NCBI GenBank assembly: GCA_013001295.1
Contig: JABDMW010000040.1
Coordinates: forward strand, 1 to 64,000
Direction of reading: 5' to 3'
Source of the DNA: Hyphomonadaceae bacterium
Lineage (GTDB): Bacteria > Pseudomonadota > Alphaproteobacteria > Caulobacterales > Maricaulaceae
Length of the DNA: 64,000 nucleotides
Part shown: one piece after another, positions 1-8,418 of the stretch
Numbering within the stretch: position 1 is the stretch's first letter
Layout of the letters: every line of letters starts with the position of its first letter
Program-made: the position numbers and the translations under genes
Notes under the pieces: model-generated
Database searches by the model: none
What the model was told of the DNA's origin: nothing
Seen by the model: only the letters and a program-made list of their open reading frames with translations

Positions 1-366
1 CTTCACCGATGTCAAAGGACGCTCCGGATGCGCCGCACCGTCCCCGATCAGAATGGCCGCCCCGCCGAGCAACCGCGCTGCCTGCACCGCATTGTGCACA
101 GCCCCGCGCACATTCATGTCCCGCTCGGCCTGCTCCATTTTATCAATGTCAGTTGCCGCGCCCTGCCAGCGCCGCCATTTGCGGGTCATGTCATGGGCCG
201 GCTCGTCAATGATATTGCGCGCCAGCCAGCTCGAACGGTACAGCTCAATCATTTGCTGCGGCGCATAGGCGATCAGGGTGTGGGCGTCACCGGCGGTTTT
301 ATCATAAGCAGGGTCACCCAGACCCGTCGCCAGATTGGTCATCCGGTCGTTAAATTGTATGGTCAT
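1..366 (-). CDS. phage portal protein, DUF1073 type (N-terminal part)
   Basis: The reading frame begins at ATG 366 and runs open off the left edge of the window, giving 122 residues. Near the N terminus it reads MTNLATGLGDPAYDK, followed by an ELYRSSWLARNIIDEPAHDM stretch and TRKWRRW, which is the signature start of DUF1073 proteins. Members of this family follow the large terminase in many phages and are taken to be the portal, the ring through which DNA enters the capsid; some members have extra domains tied to anti-CBASS activity, which cannot be judged here. The gene is on the same strand as the terminase genes at 23.4-26.4 kb but is parted from them by about 23 kb of host-like genes. No stop or frameshift is seen in the visible part. 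Confidence 0.8.
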   Translation of the reverse strand, partial: MTIQFNDRMTNLATGLGDPAYDKTAGDAHTLIAYAPQQMIELYRSSWLARNIIDEPAHDMTRKWRRWQGAATDIDKMEQAERDMNVRGAVHNAVQAARLLGGAAILIGDGAAHPERPLTSVK

Positions 367-401
367 ATTTTGGCTTTCTAGATTATTCCCTCTCCCCGTT
401 T

Positions 402-529
402 CGTCATTGCCCAGCCTGTCTGGGCAATCCAACTCTGATGGTATCTGCCACGCGACGGGTTACGGAAAGCGTCAGGGTTGGATTACCCACACGCGCGTTT
501 CTTTCGAAACGCTTTGGCGGGTAATGACG
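402..529. repeat. family A palindromic element (A1) with nested mini-palindrome
   Basis: The left arm has CGTCATTGCC and GGGCAATCCAACTCTG; the right arm has CAGGGTTGGATTACCC and GGGTAATGACG. Each arm folds as its own hairpin and the two arms are inverted relative to each other. The loop of the right hairpin holds the 18-base palindrome GCGTTTC-TTTC-GAAACGC at 495-512. The element lies just upstream of the portal start. Confidence 0.9.
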
Positions 530-568
530 ATTGAGGAGAAGTTTTAACGGTGCTCAACCTGGCGAGCG

Positions 569-613
569 GTCCCGGATCGGTGGCGTTGACGCGCCTGGTC
601 CGGGATGACAGAA
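569..613. repeat. imperfect inverted repeat of TCCCGGA...TCCGGGA type
   Basis: TCCCGGATC at the left and GGTCCGGGATGACA at the right can pair around a GC-rich loop. It resembles the GTCATCCCGGAC hairpins common in alphaproteobacterial intergenic DNA, such as the one at 1159-1245. Confidence 0.5.
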
Positions 614-693
614 ACAAGCGCCGCAACCTCCATATCGGGGGGGAAAGGAGATCGCGACGCCAATATAAGGACCTGATGTGCCGAGGCAGATTA

Positions 694-708
694 GAACATA
701 ACATGAAC
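694..708. promoter_or_regulatory. LexA (SOS) box candidate 1
   Basis: GAACATAACATGAAC fits GAAC-N7-GAAC, the reverse of the alphaproteobacterial LexA site GTTC-N7-GTTC. About 80 bases around it (roughly 660-745, including CCCGTGTAAACCCCT) resemble the surroundings of a second box at 30395. It lies about 105 bases before the small membrane protein gene at 815 and some 330 bases upstream of the minus-strand portal gene, so the target is not certain. Confidence 0.6.
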
Positions 709-814
709 ATATGCCATTATACCGGCCCGTGTAAACCCCTAATTTCAGGTTTTTGAAAATAAATCATACGCCGCCGATCTTGTCGCGCACGGGTCACATC
801 ACTATAGTTAAATT

Positions 815-1159
815 ATGGGCATTAGATTGTACGAACGTATTGTTTACGGAATTTCTGGTTTTATGATCGGCGGAATTATTGGTTGGTTGACCGCGTTCTC
901 CAATAATATTTCCGGACCGGATGGTACGTTAATCGTGATCGGGTTTGCCCTGACGGGTGCGCTGCTCGTTGCTGCGGTGCCAATGATCATCGCATTAACA
1001 GCATCAATTCTTTTTGGCGGTGATGGCGATGTCGATCTCGGCTTTGACATTGAGGTTGCCAACCATGACGACATTCACATCGATCCCGTCAGAGTCGATG
1101 AGCTCCCCAGCGGCAAGCGTTCGCCGTGGCGACGCCATAGAAGAGATGAATCAACCTAA
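815..1159 (+). CDS. small membrane protein, unknown function
   Basis: The product has 114 residues with two hydrophobic stretches, at about 9-28 and 39-69, the second long enough for one kinked or two short helices, and then a charged cytoplasm-like tail rich in Asp, His and Arg. I do not recognise a family. No clear ribosome binding site precedes ATG 815; TATAGTTAAATT sits directly before it, so the message may be nearly leaderless. A LexA-like box lies about 105 bases upstream, so SOS control is possible but unproven. It converges on the GNAT gene, with a long inverted repeat between them. Confidence 0.6.
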   Translation: MGIRLYERIVYGISGFMIGGIIGWLTAFSNNISGPDGTLIVIGFALTGALLVAAVPMIIALTASILFGGDGDVDLGFDIEVANHDDIHIDPVRVDELPSGKRSPWRRHRRDEST

Positions 1160-1245
1160 ATGTCATCCCGGACTTGCTCCGGGATCGGGTGAAATTTAAG
1201 GCGCTTTCGTCTGCGGACGATCCCGGAGCAAGTCCGGGATGACAG
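1159..1245. terminator. long inverted repeat between convergent genes
   Basis: Two perfect arms of about 27 bases, beginning TGTCATCCCGGACTTGCTCC at 1159 and ending at 1245, flank a 33-base spacer. The repeat fills the gap between two convergent genes (ends at 1159 and 1251), so it may act as a bidirectional terminator. It also belongs to a widespread alphaproteobacterial repeat type. No T run is present. Confidence 0.6.
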
Positions 1246-1250
1246 TAGGA

Positions 1251-1922
1251 TTAGCCCCGACACGCCTTAAGTGACCGTCGTTGGTGGCCGTCATCGTCGA
1301 AATTATCATCTGCCAGCCACGCTTCAAACCCGGCCTTTACCCCCGGCCATTCGGTGTCGGTGATCGAGAACCAGGCCGTGTCGCGGTTTTTGCCTTTGAC
1401 GATCAGGTCTTGGCGAAATAACCCCTCATAGGCGAAACCGAACCGCAGGGCGGCACGCTTGGACGCCGCATTATCATTGTGGCATTTCCACTCATAACGG
1501 CGATAGTCGAGATCGTCGAACACATGCCGCGCCATCACATACATGGCCTCGGTGGCGGCACGGGTGCGCTGCAATTCGTGGCCAAACACGATGCATCCGA
1601 CTTCGCACGAGCCGTGCTCAGGCCGCAGGCGCATATAACTGGCCATGCCGAGCGCCCGCTCATCCGACGCCCGGACAATCGCCATAGGAATCCAGCCAAA
1701 CATCTTGGCCCCATAGTCCATGCTGGCACTAAGCTCCGGCAAATCTGCAATCGGGGTAAACGGCATATAGCGCCACAGTTCCGGGCGTTCCGGTCCGCAA
1801 ATCGCTGCGGCCAGATCCGCGCCGTGCCTGTCCCAATCGAGCGGTTCAATGCGGACCGACTTGCCCGTCAGCGTCACTCCGCCGGGCAGCGCCCGTTTTT
1901 CATATTTGGATAAATCCTGCAT
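1251..1922 (-). CDS. GNAT family N-acetyltransferase (RimJ/RimL-like)
   Basis: The 223-residue product has the RimJ/RimL layout: an early VRIEPLDWDRHGADL segment, a central GMASYMRLRPEHGSCEVGCI strand pair, an acetyl-CoA binding region around ELQRTRAATEAM, and a late YRRYEWKCHNDNAASKRAAL segment that is highly typical of this group. Members move an acetyl group from acetyl-CoA to protein N-termini or small amines; the substrate cannot be read from sequence. The start is supported by GGAGGGCGGC directly before ATG 1922. It is a single gene, convergent with the membrane protein at 815. Confidence 0.85.
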   Translation of the reverse strand: MQDLSKYEKRALPGGVTLTGKSVRIEPLDWDRHGADLAAAICGPERPELWRYMPFTPIADLPELSASMDYGAKMFGWIPMAIVRASDERALGMASYMRLRPEHGSCEVGCIVFGHELQRTRAATEAMYVMARHVFDDLDYRRYEWKCHNDNAASKRAALRFGFAYEGLFRQDLIVKGKNRDTAWFSITDTEWPGVKAGFEAWLADDNFDDDGHQRRSLKACRG

Positions 1923-2240
1923 GCCGCCCTCCTGCTCTCCGCCTGCATATCCAATAAAGCACGCGGCGTTAAATCACATCCTGTCACAATCCGTTAGGCA
2001 AGGATCAATCCTCTTTGTGATCCGGGTGTCCGCGCGCCGCGTATAGATAGAAGGATTTTACCATTCAGCGATACCGGTCAGTAGTCACCCACATGTGCGC
2101 TGGCCGGGACGCAAGAGACAATGTTTTCAACTCTTGCGTTGCTCCCCTAAGGTAAAATTCAGGCGGGTATGAATGGTTTTGCTTCCCCTATGACGGAAAG
2201 CCTGACATGCCCGTCGCTTGCTCTTTTAGATTGATTATGA
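1923..2240. other. intergenic region with one hairpin
   Basis: No gene is supported here. A 9-base-pair stem (ACGCAAGAG with CTCTTGCGT, about 2109-2137, loop 13) is the only structure seen. It lies about 100 bases beyond the hydrolase stop and has no T run, so it is not called a terminator. Confidence 0.4.
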
Positions 2241-3209
2241 CTATTCCAGCGACCCGGATTGGCTCGTCACACCGGTCCACCAGTGCTTGAAATCACGAGC
2301 AACATCGGCCGGAATTTCTTCCATCGGCAAGTGCCCGACACCCTCATAGATGATGAGTTCCTCGCCTGTGAGAGCCTCCGCAAATGTGTCGGCCCGCGAC
2401 ACATCGATCAGCTGATCCTCACGGCCCCACATGATCAATATGGGCATGGTTAATTGGCCAATTTCGGACCATGGCGATAAATCCGCGGCACGTTCCATGG
2501 CTTTGACAGCAGCCCGTCGATTGCCGGGATAGCGCGTCAGCTCATAATACCGGTCGACCATTTCGTCTGTGACGATCTCATCTTTTTCAACTGTTTGTAA
2601 AACCGACTGTTTGACCATGGCCTTGGGGGTAAAATACGGCATCAGGGCTTTGCCCACGGGCGACTGCATTAGCTTGAAGGCCATATTGCTTTTTTCTGTA
2701 TCCTCACCCGGAGCCCCCCAGGGATCGAGTAAGACAAGACCCTCTATGCGCTCGGGATGAGACACGCCCATGCGCCATGCCGTCCACCCGCCCATGGAAT
2801 TCCCCATGATCACCGCCGTCTCCTCGTTCGCGGCGTCCATCACGGCCATAACGGCTTCAATATAAACCTCGGGTCCGTATTCACCATCCGGGTTAGGGCC
2901 GGTCAGGCCAAAGCCCGGCAGATCCAGAGATAAAATTCTAAAGTCGTCGCCTATTTCGGTGATCAGCGGTTCCCAGGTTTGGAGATGCGAACTCATGCCG
3001 TGGATCATTACGACTACCGGCGCATCCGCGGGGCCCTGATCGCGGTAATGCACTTCGAGCCCATTGGCCATTGTTGCAAACCTGGCCTGATCGCCGCCAT
3101 ATTTGGCCAGCATGGCGTCCTTATCCGTATCCGGTGCGTAGCTGAGCGCGAGTCCCAGGACAATCAATGCCAAAAGCGAGATCATGGCCCATTTCAACAT
3201 TTTTTTCAT
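2241..3209 (-). CDS. membrane-anchored or exported alpha/beta hydrolase
   Basis: The product has 322 residues. Residues 5-24 form a hydrophobic signal anchor without a clear cleavage site or lipobox. The rest is an alpha/beta hydrolase fold: oxyanion motif HGMSSH at 70-75, nucleophile elbow GNSMGG with Ser138, an acid in WGREDQLID (Asp265) and GVGHLPMEE with His293. Such proteins cleave esters, lactones or C-C bonds, and the substrate is not predictable. The N-terminal anchor places it at the periplasmic face. It is divergent from the methyltransferase gene, with about 150 bases between the two starts for both promoters. Confidence 0.85.
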   Translation of the reverse strand: MKKMLKWAMISLLALIVLGLALSYAPDTDKDAMLAKYGGDQARFATMANGLEVHYRDQGPADAPVVVMIHGMSSHLQTWEPLITEIGDDFRILSLDLPGFGLTGPNPDGEYGPEVYIEAVMAVMDAANEETAVIMGNSMGGWTAWRMGVSHPERIEGLVLLDPWGAPGEDTEKSNMAFKLMQSPVGKALMPYFTPKAMVKQSVLQTVEKDEIVTDEMVDRYYELTRYPGNRRAAVKAMERAADLSPWSEIGQLTMPILIMWGREDQLIDVSRADTFAEALTGEELIIYEGVGHLPMEEIPADVARDFKHWWTGVTSQSGSLE

Positions 3210-3357
3210 GAGGCGTGTCTAGCACGGGTTGCAGCCTTAACCCACCCTTAACCGTAACCACCGGGAAATGTAGTAACCACACCAGAATTTTGCTACATTC
3301 ACATTGAACGATACCTTTAAAAAAACCTGGGTGGGCGATAATTTAAAGGGGGCGCAT

Positions 3358-4197
3358 ATGGCGTTCGCAGCTCGTCAATTCGGTCGCAGAGAGGCCAACT
3401 TTATACCTTCGCAATTTGTCCCGGATACCGCTCGGGTGTTCGACGATGCCTTGGTTCCTTATATTTTCGAGGATTTCGCGTTTGAACTGATCCGCAGGGC
3501 CGTTGCCCTTCAGCCGAAGCGGGTGCTCGAACTCTCCGCCGGGACCGGCTATTTTTCACGCAAATTGCGCGATGCCTTACCGCCGGACACCGAACTGGTG
3601 ATTACCGATCTTGATCCGGATATGCTCAATCTGGCCCGGTCAAAATTCCGTCCCGGTGAAAACGTGTATTTCGATCAGGTCGACGCGACAACGCTGGGCT
3701 TCCCGGCGGGCAGCTTCGATCTGGTGATTTGCCAGTTGGGCGCCATGTTCTTCCCGGACAAACGAGCAGCCTTTGCCGGCATTCGCCACGCGCTGGAACC
3801 GCACGGAACCGTGCTGTTCAATACCTGGAGCCCGATGACGCAAAACCCGTTCTCGCAGATCGTCCAGGAAGGCACGGCGAAATTCTTCCCCGCGCTCGCA
3901 CCACCGCAATACTACCATCTTCAGTTCTCATACTCCGATCCGTATGAAATCTCGAAGGACATGACCGCCGCTGGGTTTGACAATATCGATTTTGAAAACA
4001 TCGACGTCAAAAAACAGGTGAATGAGTTCAGAATTTTCGCGCACGGCCTGGTGCATGGCAGCCGCCTGATCGATGAAATCCGATCTTTGCGCATTGATGA
4101 AGTTGAAGTCGTCCATACCATCAAGGATCATCTGATTGCCGCCTTCCCGGATGGCATCATCCCGATGCGCGCCATTCTGTTTGAAGCCTGGGTTTAA
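3358..4197 (+). CDS. class I SAM-dependent methyltransferase
   Basis: From ATG 3358 the product has 279 residues. This start is chosen because AAAGGGGG stands six bases before it; an in-frame TTG at 3304 has no such site. The glycine-rich SAM motif I is VLELSAGTGYFSRKL, followed by the acidic strand end TELVITDLDPDML and a motif like DLVICQLGAMFFPD that is typical of UbiE/COQ5-like methyltransferases. The methyl acceptor is unknown. It stands alone between a divergent hydrolase and a repeat-filled gap. Confidence 0.85.
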   Translation: MAFAARQFGRREANFIPSQFVPDTARVFDDALVPYIFEDFAFELIRRAVALQPKRVLELSAGTGYFSRKLRDALPPDTELVITDLDPDMLNLARSKFRPGENVYFDQVDATTLGFPAGSFDLVICQLGAMFFPDKRAAFAGIRHALEPHGTVLFNTWSPMTQNPFSQIVQEGTAKFFPALAPPQYYHLQFSYSDPYEISKDMTAAGFDNIDFENIDVKKQVNEFRIFAHGLVHGSRLIDEIRSLRIDEVEVVHTIKDHLIAAFPDGIIPMRAILFEAWV

Positions 4198-4326
4198 ACC
4201 AAACACTTCAGGGCCCTTCATACCAAATAAGTATTCATCATCCCGCACCAGTTGCGGGGTGATTAAGCTTGTCAGAATACAATTCCGCCCCCTCCGCGCG
4301 CTCATTCGCGCGGACGGATGACGGAC

Positions 4327-4520
4327 GGGATCTCATGCGAAGGGAGGCGCCCCTTCCCACCATGAGATCCCACCTTTTTACGACAGAGATAAACGTCACA
4401 AACTGCACCCGTCCGACACGTTTTAAGAAAAACGTTGGGACGGGATCTCATGCGAAGGGAGGCGCCCTTTTACGCTCATCCCGCCATAGGGCGGGGCCCA
4501 CCATGAGATCCCACCTTTTC
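4327..4520. repeat. twofold repeat of a GGGATCTCATG hairpin
   Basis: CGGGATCTCATGCGAAGG with GGAGGCGCCC and later CCATGAGATCCCACCTTTT occurs twice (4327-4379 and 4441-4520). Each unit can fold by pairing GGGATCTCATG with CATGAGATCCC. The second unit has an extra stretch of about 28 bases, CGCTCATCCCGCCATAGG and onward, which looks like a piece of a family B element inserted into the loop. No gene is seen in 4198-4635. Confidence 0.75.
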
Positions 4521-4635
4521 CTCTGAAATTAAAGTAAGTTGAGATTGTGCTTCACTTATCGTTGTTGACAATCCCCCCTACTTTATGCTTTCGTGTCCAC
4601 AGTCCAAGGACAATGGACAAACAAGAAAGATCAAA

Positions 4636-5190
4636 ATGAAAAGCCAAGACATTGTCGTATTGTTAAAACTGATAAGTTTGCAAAAAAACGACCAATTCAA
4701 ACACGATGAAAACCGGAGCGAGAATTATTCGGTGCGGGCTTTGGCAGAATTACTGGGTATAAGCAAATCTGAAGTCAATTACTCGATTAACCGAAGTAAA
4801 TATTCCGGACTCTTAATAAAAAGCCGCAATAACTCAAATCCACATGTGAATATCCGCGCCTTCCATCAATTCATTGTGCATGGATTGAAATATGTATTTC
4901 CCACAAAGCCAGGCCCTTTAGCACGCGGAATTGCAACCGGATTCGCTGCTCCTGTCTTAGAAAACAAACTGTTAAGCGCCGGCGAAGAAATCTATGTTTG
5001 GCCGGACGCCAAGGGCGACGAGAAGGGACAATCGATAGAGCCTCTATTTAAAACCGTACCCTTCGCGATTAAGAACGATGAATTTCTTTACGGAGCCTTG
5101 GCATTAATCGACGCAATTCGACTGGGAAAGCCGCGAGAAGTAAAAGTAGCGACCGAAGAATTAGCTCAAAAACTGTTGAATGATGGCTGA
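4636..5190 (+). CDS. winged-helix-like DNA-binding protein paired with a nucleotidyltransferase
   Basis: The product has 184 residues from ATG 4636; AAGAAAG stands upstream, while an in-frame ATG at 4585 has no ribosome site. Residues about 30-60 (SVRALAELLGISKSEVNYSI followed by an SKYSGLL turn) look like a helix-turn-helix. The C-terminal half has the motif FLVHG-like FIVHGLKYVFP and a VWPDAKGDEKGQSIEPLFKT-type stretch, seen in unnamed proteins that accompany nucleotidyltransferases. It overlaps the next gene by 8-11 bases, so the two are translated together. Base composition is AT-rich relative to neighbours, which suggests transfer. A role as antitoxin or regulator is inference. Confidence 0.65.
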   Translation: MKSQDIVVLLKLISLQKNDQFKHDENRSENYSVRALAELLGISKSEVNYSINRSKYSGLLIKSRNNSNPHVNIRAFHQFIVHGLKYVFPTKPGPLARGIATGFAAPVLENKLLSAGEEIYVWPDAKGDEKGQSIEPLFKTVPFAIKNDEFLYGALALIDAIRLGKPREVKVATEELAQKLLNDG

Positions 5191-5881
5191 TATTAACGAA
5201 GAGCTATTGGCCATGATATCGACTGTTGCCCGTGCTCTGGACGAAGATTTGCGGCAACGAACAGTCTTCGTTGGCGGCGTTACTACAGGGCTGTTTGTGA
5301 CCGATGAGATCGCCAAAGAAGGCATCCGGCTTACTGACGATGTAGACATCATTGTTGATATCGCCAGTCGTGCCAAATGGATGCAATTTGAACAGCAACT
5401 TAGCGAAAAGGGCTTCAAACACTCCTTAGATGACGAACACATTTGCCGCATGCGTCTTGGAAAACTCAAAGTCGATTTCATGCCAGACGATGAGGAAATA
5501 CTGGGCTTCACGAACAAATGGTATGCACTTGGAATCGATACTGCAGAGATCTATACCGTAGCTCATGATCTCAAGATCCGCATACTGACGCCACCTTTAT
5601 TTGTTGCAACGAAACTAGAAGCGCATCTCGGACGAGGAGCAGAAGATTTGCTCATGAGTCGCGATCTCGAAGATATTCTGACCTTGATAGATGGGAGAAA
5701 AGAACTGGTCACGGAAATTAGCGAAGCTAACAGAGAAATCCTTGCCTATATCATCGAGCAATTTAAGGCTCTACTCCACCATGACGATTTTGAATTTGCC
5801 GTCGAAGCCAATGTGTTTGGCGATGAAGGTAGAAAAGAGCTGATTTATGAACGCGTGAATTTAATCCTACAAATGGAATAA
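5180..5881 (+). CDS. nucleotidyltransferase of AbiEii-like type
   Basis: The 233-residue product carries the nucleotidyltransferase core: VFVGGVTTGLFVTDE, then RLTDDVDIIVD, where the two Asp residues would bind metal, and later KVDFMPDDEEILGF, which would supply the third carboxylate. This is the layout of AbiEii/MNT-like enzymes that move a nucleotide onto protein or tRNA in toxin-antitoxin and phage defence pairs. Two start codons (5180, 5183) are possible; both lie inside the end of the upstream DNA-binding gene. The C-terminal half, about 130-233, is helical and unassigned. Function as toxin or defence enzyme is inference from family and pairing. Confidence 0.7.
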   Translation: MMADINEELLAMISTVARALDEDLRQRTVFVGGVTTGLFVTDEIAKEGIRLTDDVDIIVDIASRAKWMQFEQQLSEKGFKHSLDDEHICRMRLGKLKVDFMPDDEEILGFTNKWYALGIDTAEIYTVAHDLKIRILTPPLFVATKLEAHLGRGAEDLLMSRDLEDILTLIDGRKELVTEISEANREILAYIIEQFKALLHHDDFEFAVEANVFGDEGRKELIYERVNLILQME

Positions 5882-5945
5882 ATAGCTGGGACAAATAGAA
5901 GCATATAAATACACCAGTGCCACAATACAACGTATAGGATTATAC

Positions 5946-6275
5946 ATGAAAACCTTACCCTCCTGCCCGCAATGCGCCTGTGAATACACCTATGCGGACG
6001 GCGCTTTGCTCGTCTGCCCGGAGTGCGCCCATGAATGGAACCCGGCTCATTACGCCGACGCCGCCATGATCCGCGACGTTAATGGCAATGAACTTAAGGA
6101 CGGCGATACGGTCAGCGTCATCAAAGACCTCAAAGTCAAAGGTTCGTCCCTGGTGGTGAAGGTCGGCACCAAGGTCAAAAACATCCGCTTGGTCGACGGC
6201 GATCACGACATCGATTGCAAAATCGACGGTATCGGCGCGATGAAACTGAAATCGGAGTTCGTCAAGAAGGTATGA
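5946..6275 (+). CDS. yjdM: PhnA-family zinc-ribbon protein (YjdM-like)
   Basis: The 109-residue product has a zinc ribbon at the N terminus (CPQCACEY and CPECAHEW, Cys-x2-Cys twice) and then the small beta domain [20 protein letters not shown], with a conserved KVKGSS and [10 protein letters not shown]. Length and order match PhnA/YjdM proteins. The name PhnA is historical: the family is not the phosphonoacetate hydrolase, and its role is unclear. It starts 64 bases after the nucleotidyltransferase stop and is probably its own unit. Confidence 0.9.
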   Translation: MKTLPSCPQCACEYTYADGALLVCPECAHEWNPAHYADAAMIRDVNGNELKDGDTVSVIKDLKVKGSSLVVKVGTKVKNIRLVDGDHDIDCKIDGIGAMKLKSEFVKKV

Positions 6276-6347
6276 AATTTAGCATGCGTAACATCTTGAG
6301 GAATTCCTAAGCAATGTCAGACAAGTTCTGGCGCGGGAGGAATTAAA

Positions 6348-6821
6348 ATGAATACCTTGACAAAACTTATCACGATTGGCGGGCTGGCCCTGTTCACCGC
6401 ATGCGGCAACACAACCGAAGCGCCAACCACCACACCGTCAGACGCATCAGAAAAAACCGATCCGAATGCCGATGTTCGGGCCTCCCTGGCCACCGACGCT
6501 TCCCTGTTTGATGTGCATTTGGCAGCATTAAAACAGATCACCGATGACTTGAATGCGATCAATACGATGGACGACGCCATGCGCTTAAAAAAACGCATCG
6601 CCGCCAATGTCTCGGTTATGAAGACATCGTTCAAGAAATATGCAGCGCAGCCCTATGGAAATAAAAGTGCTGAAACCGACGCTTTTCGTGTCCGGCAAGA
6701 CGAATACGAAACCGCCATGGAAAATTACTCGGACGCCATGCAAACCCTTGGCGAAAAGGATCCTAAATTATGGGGATTTATCGCAGATGAGCTTAGTATT
6801 ATGCCCAGGAAAACGGATTAG
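6348..6821 (+). CDS. small lipoprotein, first of a tandem pair
   Basis: The 157-residue product has a lipoprotein signal (LALFTAC, Cys19 as lipid site), a Thr/Pro/Ser-rich linker, then a helical domain with AALKQITDDLNAINTMDDAM and LKKRIAANVSVMKTSFKKY. The next gene encodes a clear paralogue in the same order, so this is a local tandem duplication. GGGAGG stands before ATG 6348. It is probably anchored in the periplasm; I do not recognise a family and assign no function. Confidence 0.75.
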   Translation: MNTLTKLITIGGLALFTACGNTTEAPTTTPSDASEKTDPNADVRASLATDASLFDVHLAALKQITDDLNAINTMDDAMRLKKRIAANVSVMKTSFKKYAAQPYGNKSAETDAFRVRQDEYETAMENYSDAMQTLGEKDPKLWGFIADELSIMPRKTD

Positions 6822-6994
6822 TCTCGCGCAATCTTTGTCCTGCAGCACTGGACCCACAAATCCGGCCACGACAAACGCAAATACAAAATTGTGCGTAAAT
6901 TACAGCAGCGGAAACGCGAAATAATTGGCTAATCATTTTCATGTATGGAATTTTAAACGCGCAAGCGTAAACGAATTTGGCTTGGAGGGCACAC

Positions 6995-7474
6995 ATGAAC
7001 ACGGTCACAAAATTAATCGCTATCAGTTGTTTGTCCTTGCTCACGGCGTGCGGGAGCAAAACCGAAGCGCCGACCACCCCACCGTCAGAAGCAGCAGCAG
7101 AAAAACTCAACCCGCATGCCGATGTGCGCGCGTCTATGCCGGCCAATGCGAAACCCTTTGATATTCATCTGGCGGCAATCCGACAAATCACCGAGGATAT
7201 GAACGCCATCGAAAGCATGGGTGACGCCTTGAAATTGAAAAAACGTATTGCCGCCAATGTTGTTGTGATGAATGACGCGCGCGAGGAATACGAAGCGCAG
7301 GCTAAAACCAATACGGCGGCCGAAATTAATGCGTTTCGTACCCGGCAAAAAGAATACACTATCGCGATGGAAAACTACATGAAAGCGATGCGGGACCTTG
7401 GTGAAAAAAACCCAAAACTGTTCGGGATCGTCGCGGTCGAACTGAGCAAAGCGGCAATGGCGCAGCGCAAATAA
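6995..7474 (+). CDS. small lipoprotein, second of a tandem pair
   Basis: From ATG 6995, with GGAGG six bases upstream, the product has 159 residues. It matches the preceding gene along its whole length: signal peptide with LSLLTAC, linker TEAPTTPPSE, then DVRASMPANAKPFDIHLAAI and LKKRIAANVVVM. The pair arose by duplication and the copies have since diverged. Conserved features are charged helices without Cys or obvious catalytic residues, which suggests a structural or binding role, but nothing more can be said. It is convergent with the transporter gene. Confidence 0.75.
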   Translation: MNTVTKLIAISCLSLLTACGSKTEAPTTPPSEAAAEKLNPHADVRASMPANAKPFDIHLAAIRQITEDMNAIESMGDALKLKKRIAANVVVMNDAREEYEAQAKTNTAAEINAFRTRQKEYTIAMENYMKAMRDLGEKNPKLFGIVAVELSKAAMAQRK

Positions 7475-7479
7475 AATAT

Positions 7480-8358
7480 TTACGGGTGGGTCTCGACCGG
7501 TTCCATATTGCGGGCGCCGAGCGCCTGATAAACAACCCCGGCCAGAACAACCGCGCCGCCGATCAGCGTGGTTGCACTCGGCGTTTCACCGGCAAACAGC
7601 CAGACCCAGAGCGGGCTTAACACCACTTCCACAAGCGCCAGGATCGAGACCTGCGCGGCTGGCACATGGCGCGCGCCCATCAACACAAACAAACCACCCA
7701 GTCCGATTTGCACAACGCCCAACCCCAGGCAGATTAAAAGATCATTCCTCGTGATCGCAAACCCGTCGACCAGAAACAGCATGGCGACAATGGTCAACGC
7801 CGCATTGAGCGTACAGATCAGAATGATATTGGCATGCGGAATGGTGCGCACGATCACGATTGAGGCCGCGTAACAAACCGCCATCATCATGGCGAGCGCC
7901 ATGCCGATCACCCCTTCGCCGTTCATATTGGTGCCGAAAATAATCGTGACGCCGAGCAAGGCGATGGCCAAAGCGAGCCCGGTTCGGCGGCTGACCCGTT
8001 CGCGTAAGAATATCCAGCCGAGCATCGCCGCAAACAAGGGCGTCAGGGACACGAAGAATATCGCATTGGCCACGAGCGTATATTGGAAAGACATGATCAG
8101 GAAAAACCCGGCCGCCGCCATGATAGCGGCTGCCGCCCAGCCCCTGCGCCCGATGTCGCGGAACTCCTGCGCGACCGAATTCTTTTTAAGCGCCCAAAAC
8201 ACAAAACTGAAAAACACGGTTTGTCCCACGGCCCGGTACAGCGCGATCTGCGGGCCCGTGGCCGCTTCCATATTGCGATCAGCAATACCCAACAGGGAGA
8301 GGCACATGCCGCCCAGAATCACCATCAATACGGATTTATTATATTGCGTTGTCGGCAC
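7480..8358 (-). CDS. EamA/DMT-family transporter
   Basis: The 292-residue product has about ten hydrophobic segments in two repeated halves, with the typical EamA signs: an early VILGGMCLSLLGIADR helix, ALYRAVGQTVFFS, a LTPLFAAMLGWIFLRERVSR end of the first half, and SILALVEVVLSPLWVWLFAGE near the end of the second. EamA proteins export or import small metabolites; the substrate is unknown. The start is GTG 8358 with GAGGGTG just upstream. It converges on the lipoprotein pair with only five bases between the ends. Confidence 0.9.
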   Translation of the reverse strand: MPTTQYNKSVLMVILGGMCLSLLGIADRNMEAATGPQIALYRAVGQTVFFSFVFWALKKNSVAQEFRDIGRRGWAAAAIMAAAGFFLIMSFQYTLVANAIFFVSLTPLFAAMLGWIFLRERVSRRTGLALAIALLGVTIIFGTNMNGEGVIGMALAMMMAVCYAASIVIVRTIPHANIILICTLNAALTIVAMLFLVDGFAITRNDLLICLGLGVVQIGLGGLFVLMGARHVPAAQVSILALVEVVLSPLWVWLFAGETPSATTLIGGAVVLAGVVYQALGARNMEPVETHP

Positions 8359-8418
8359 GCCACCCTCTTTTAAAGCGAACGTGCACCTTCACCAAAATTC
8401 ATACAGGTTTGCAAGGCC

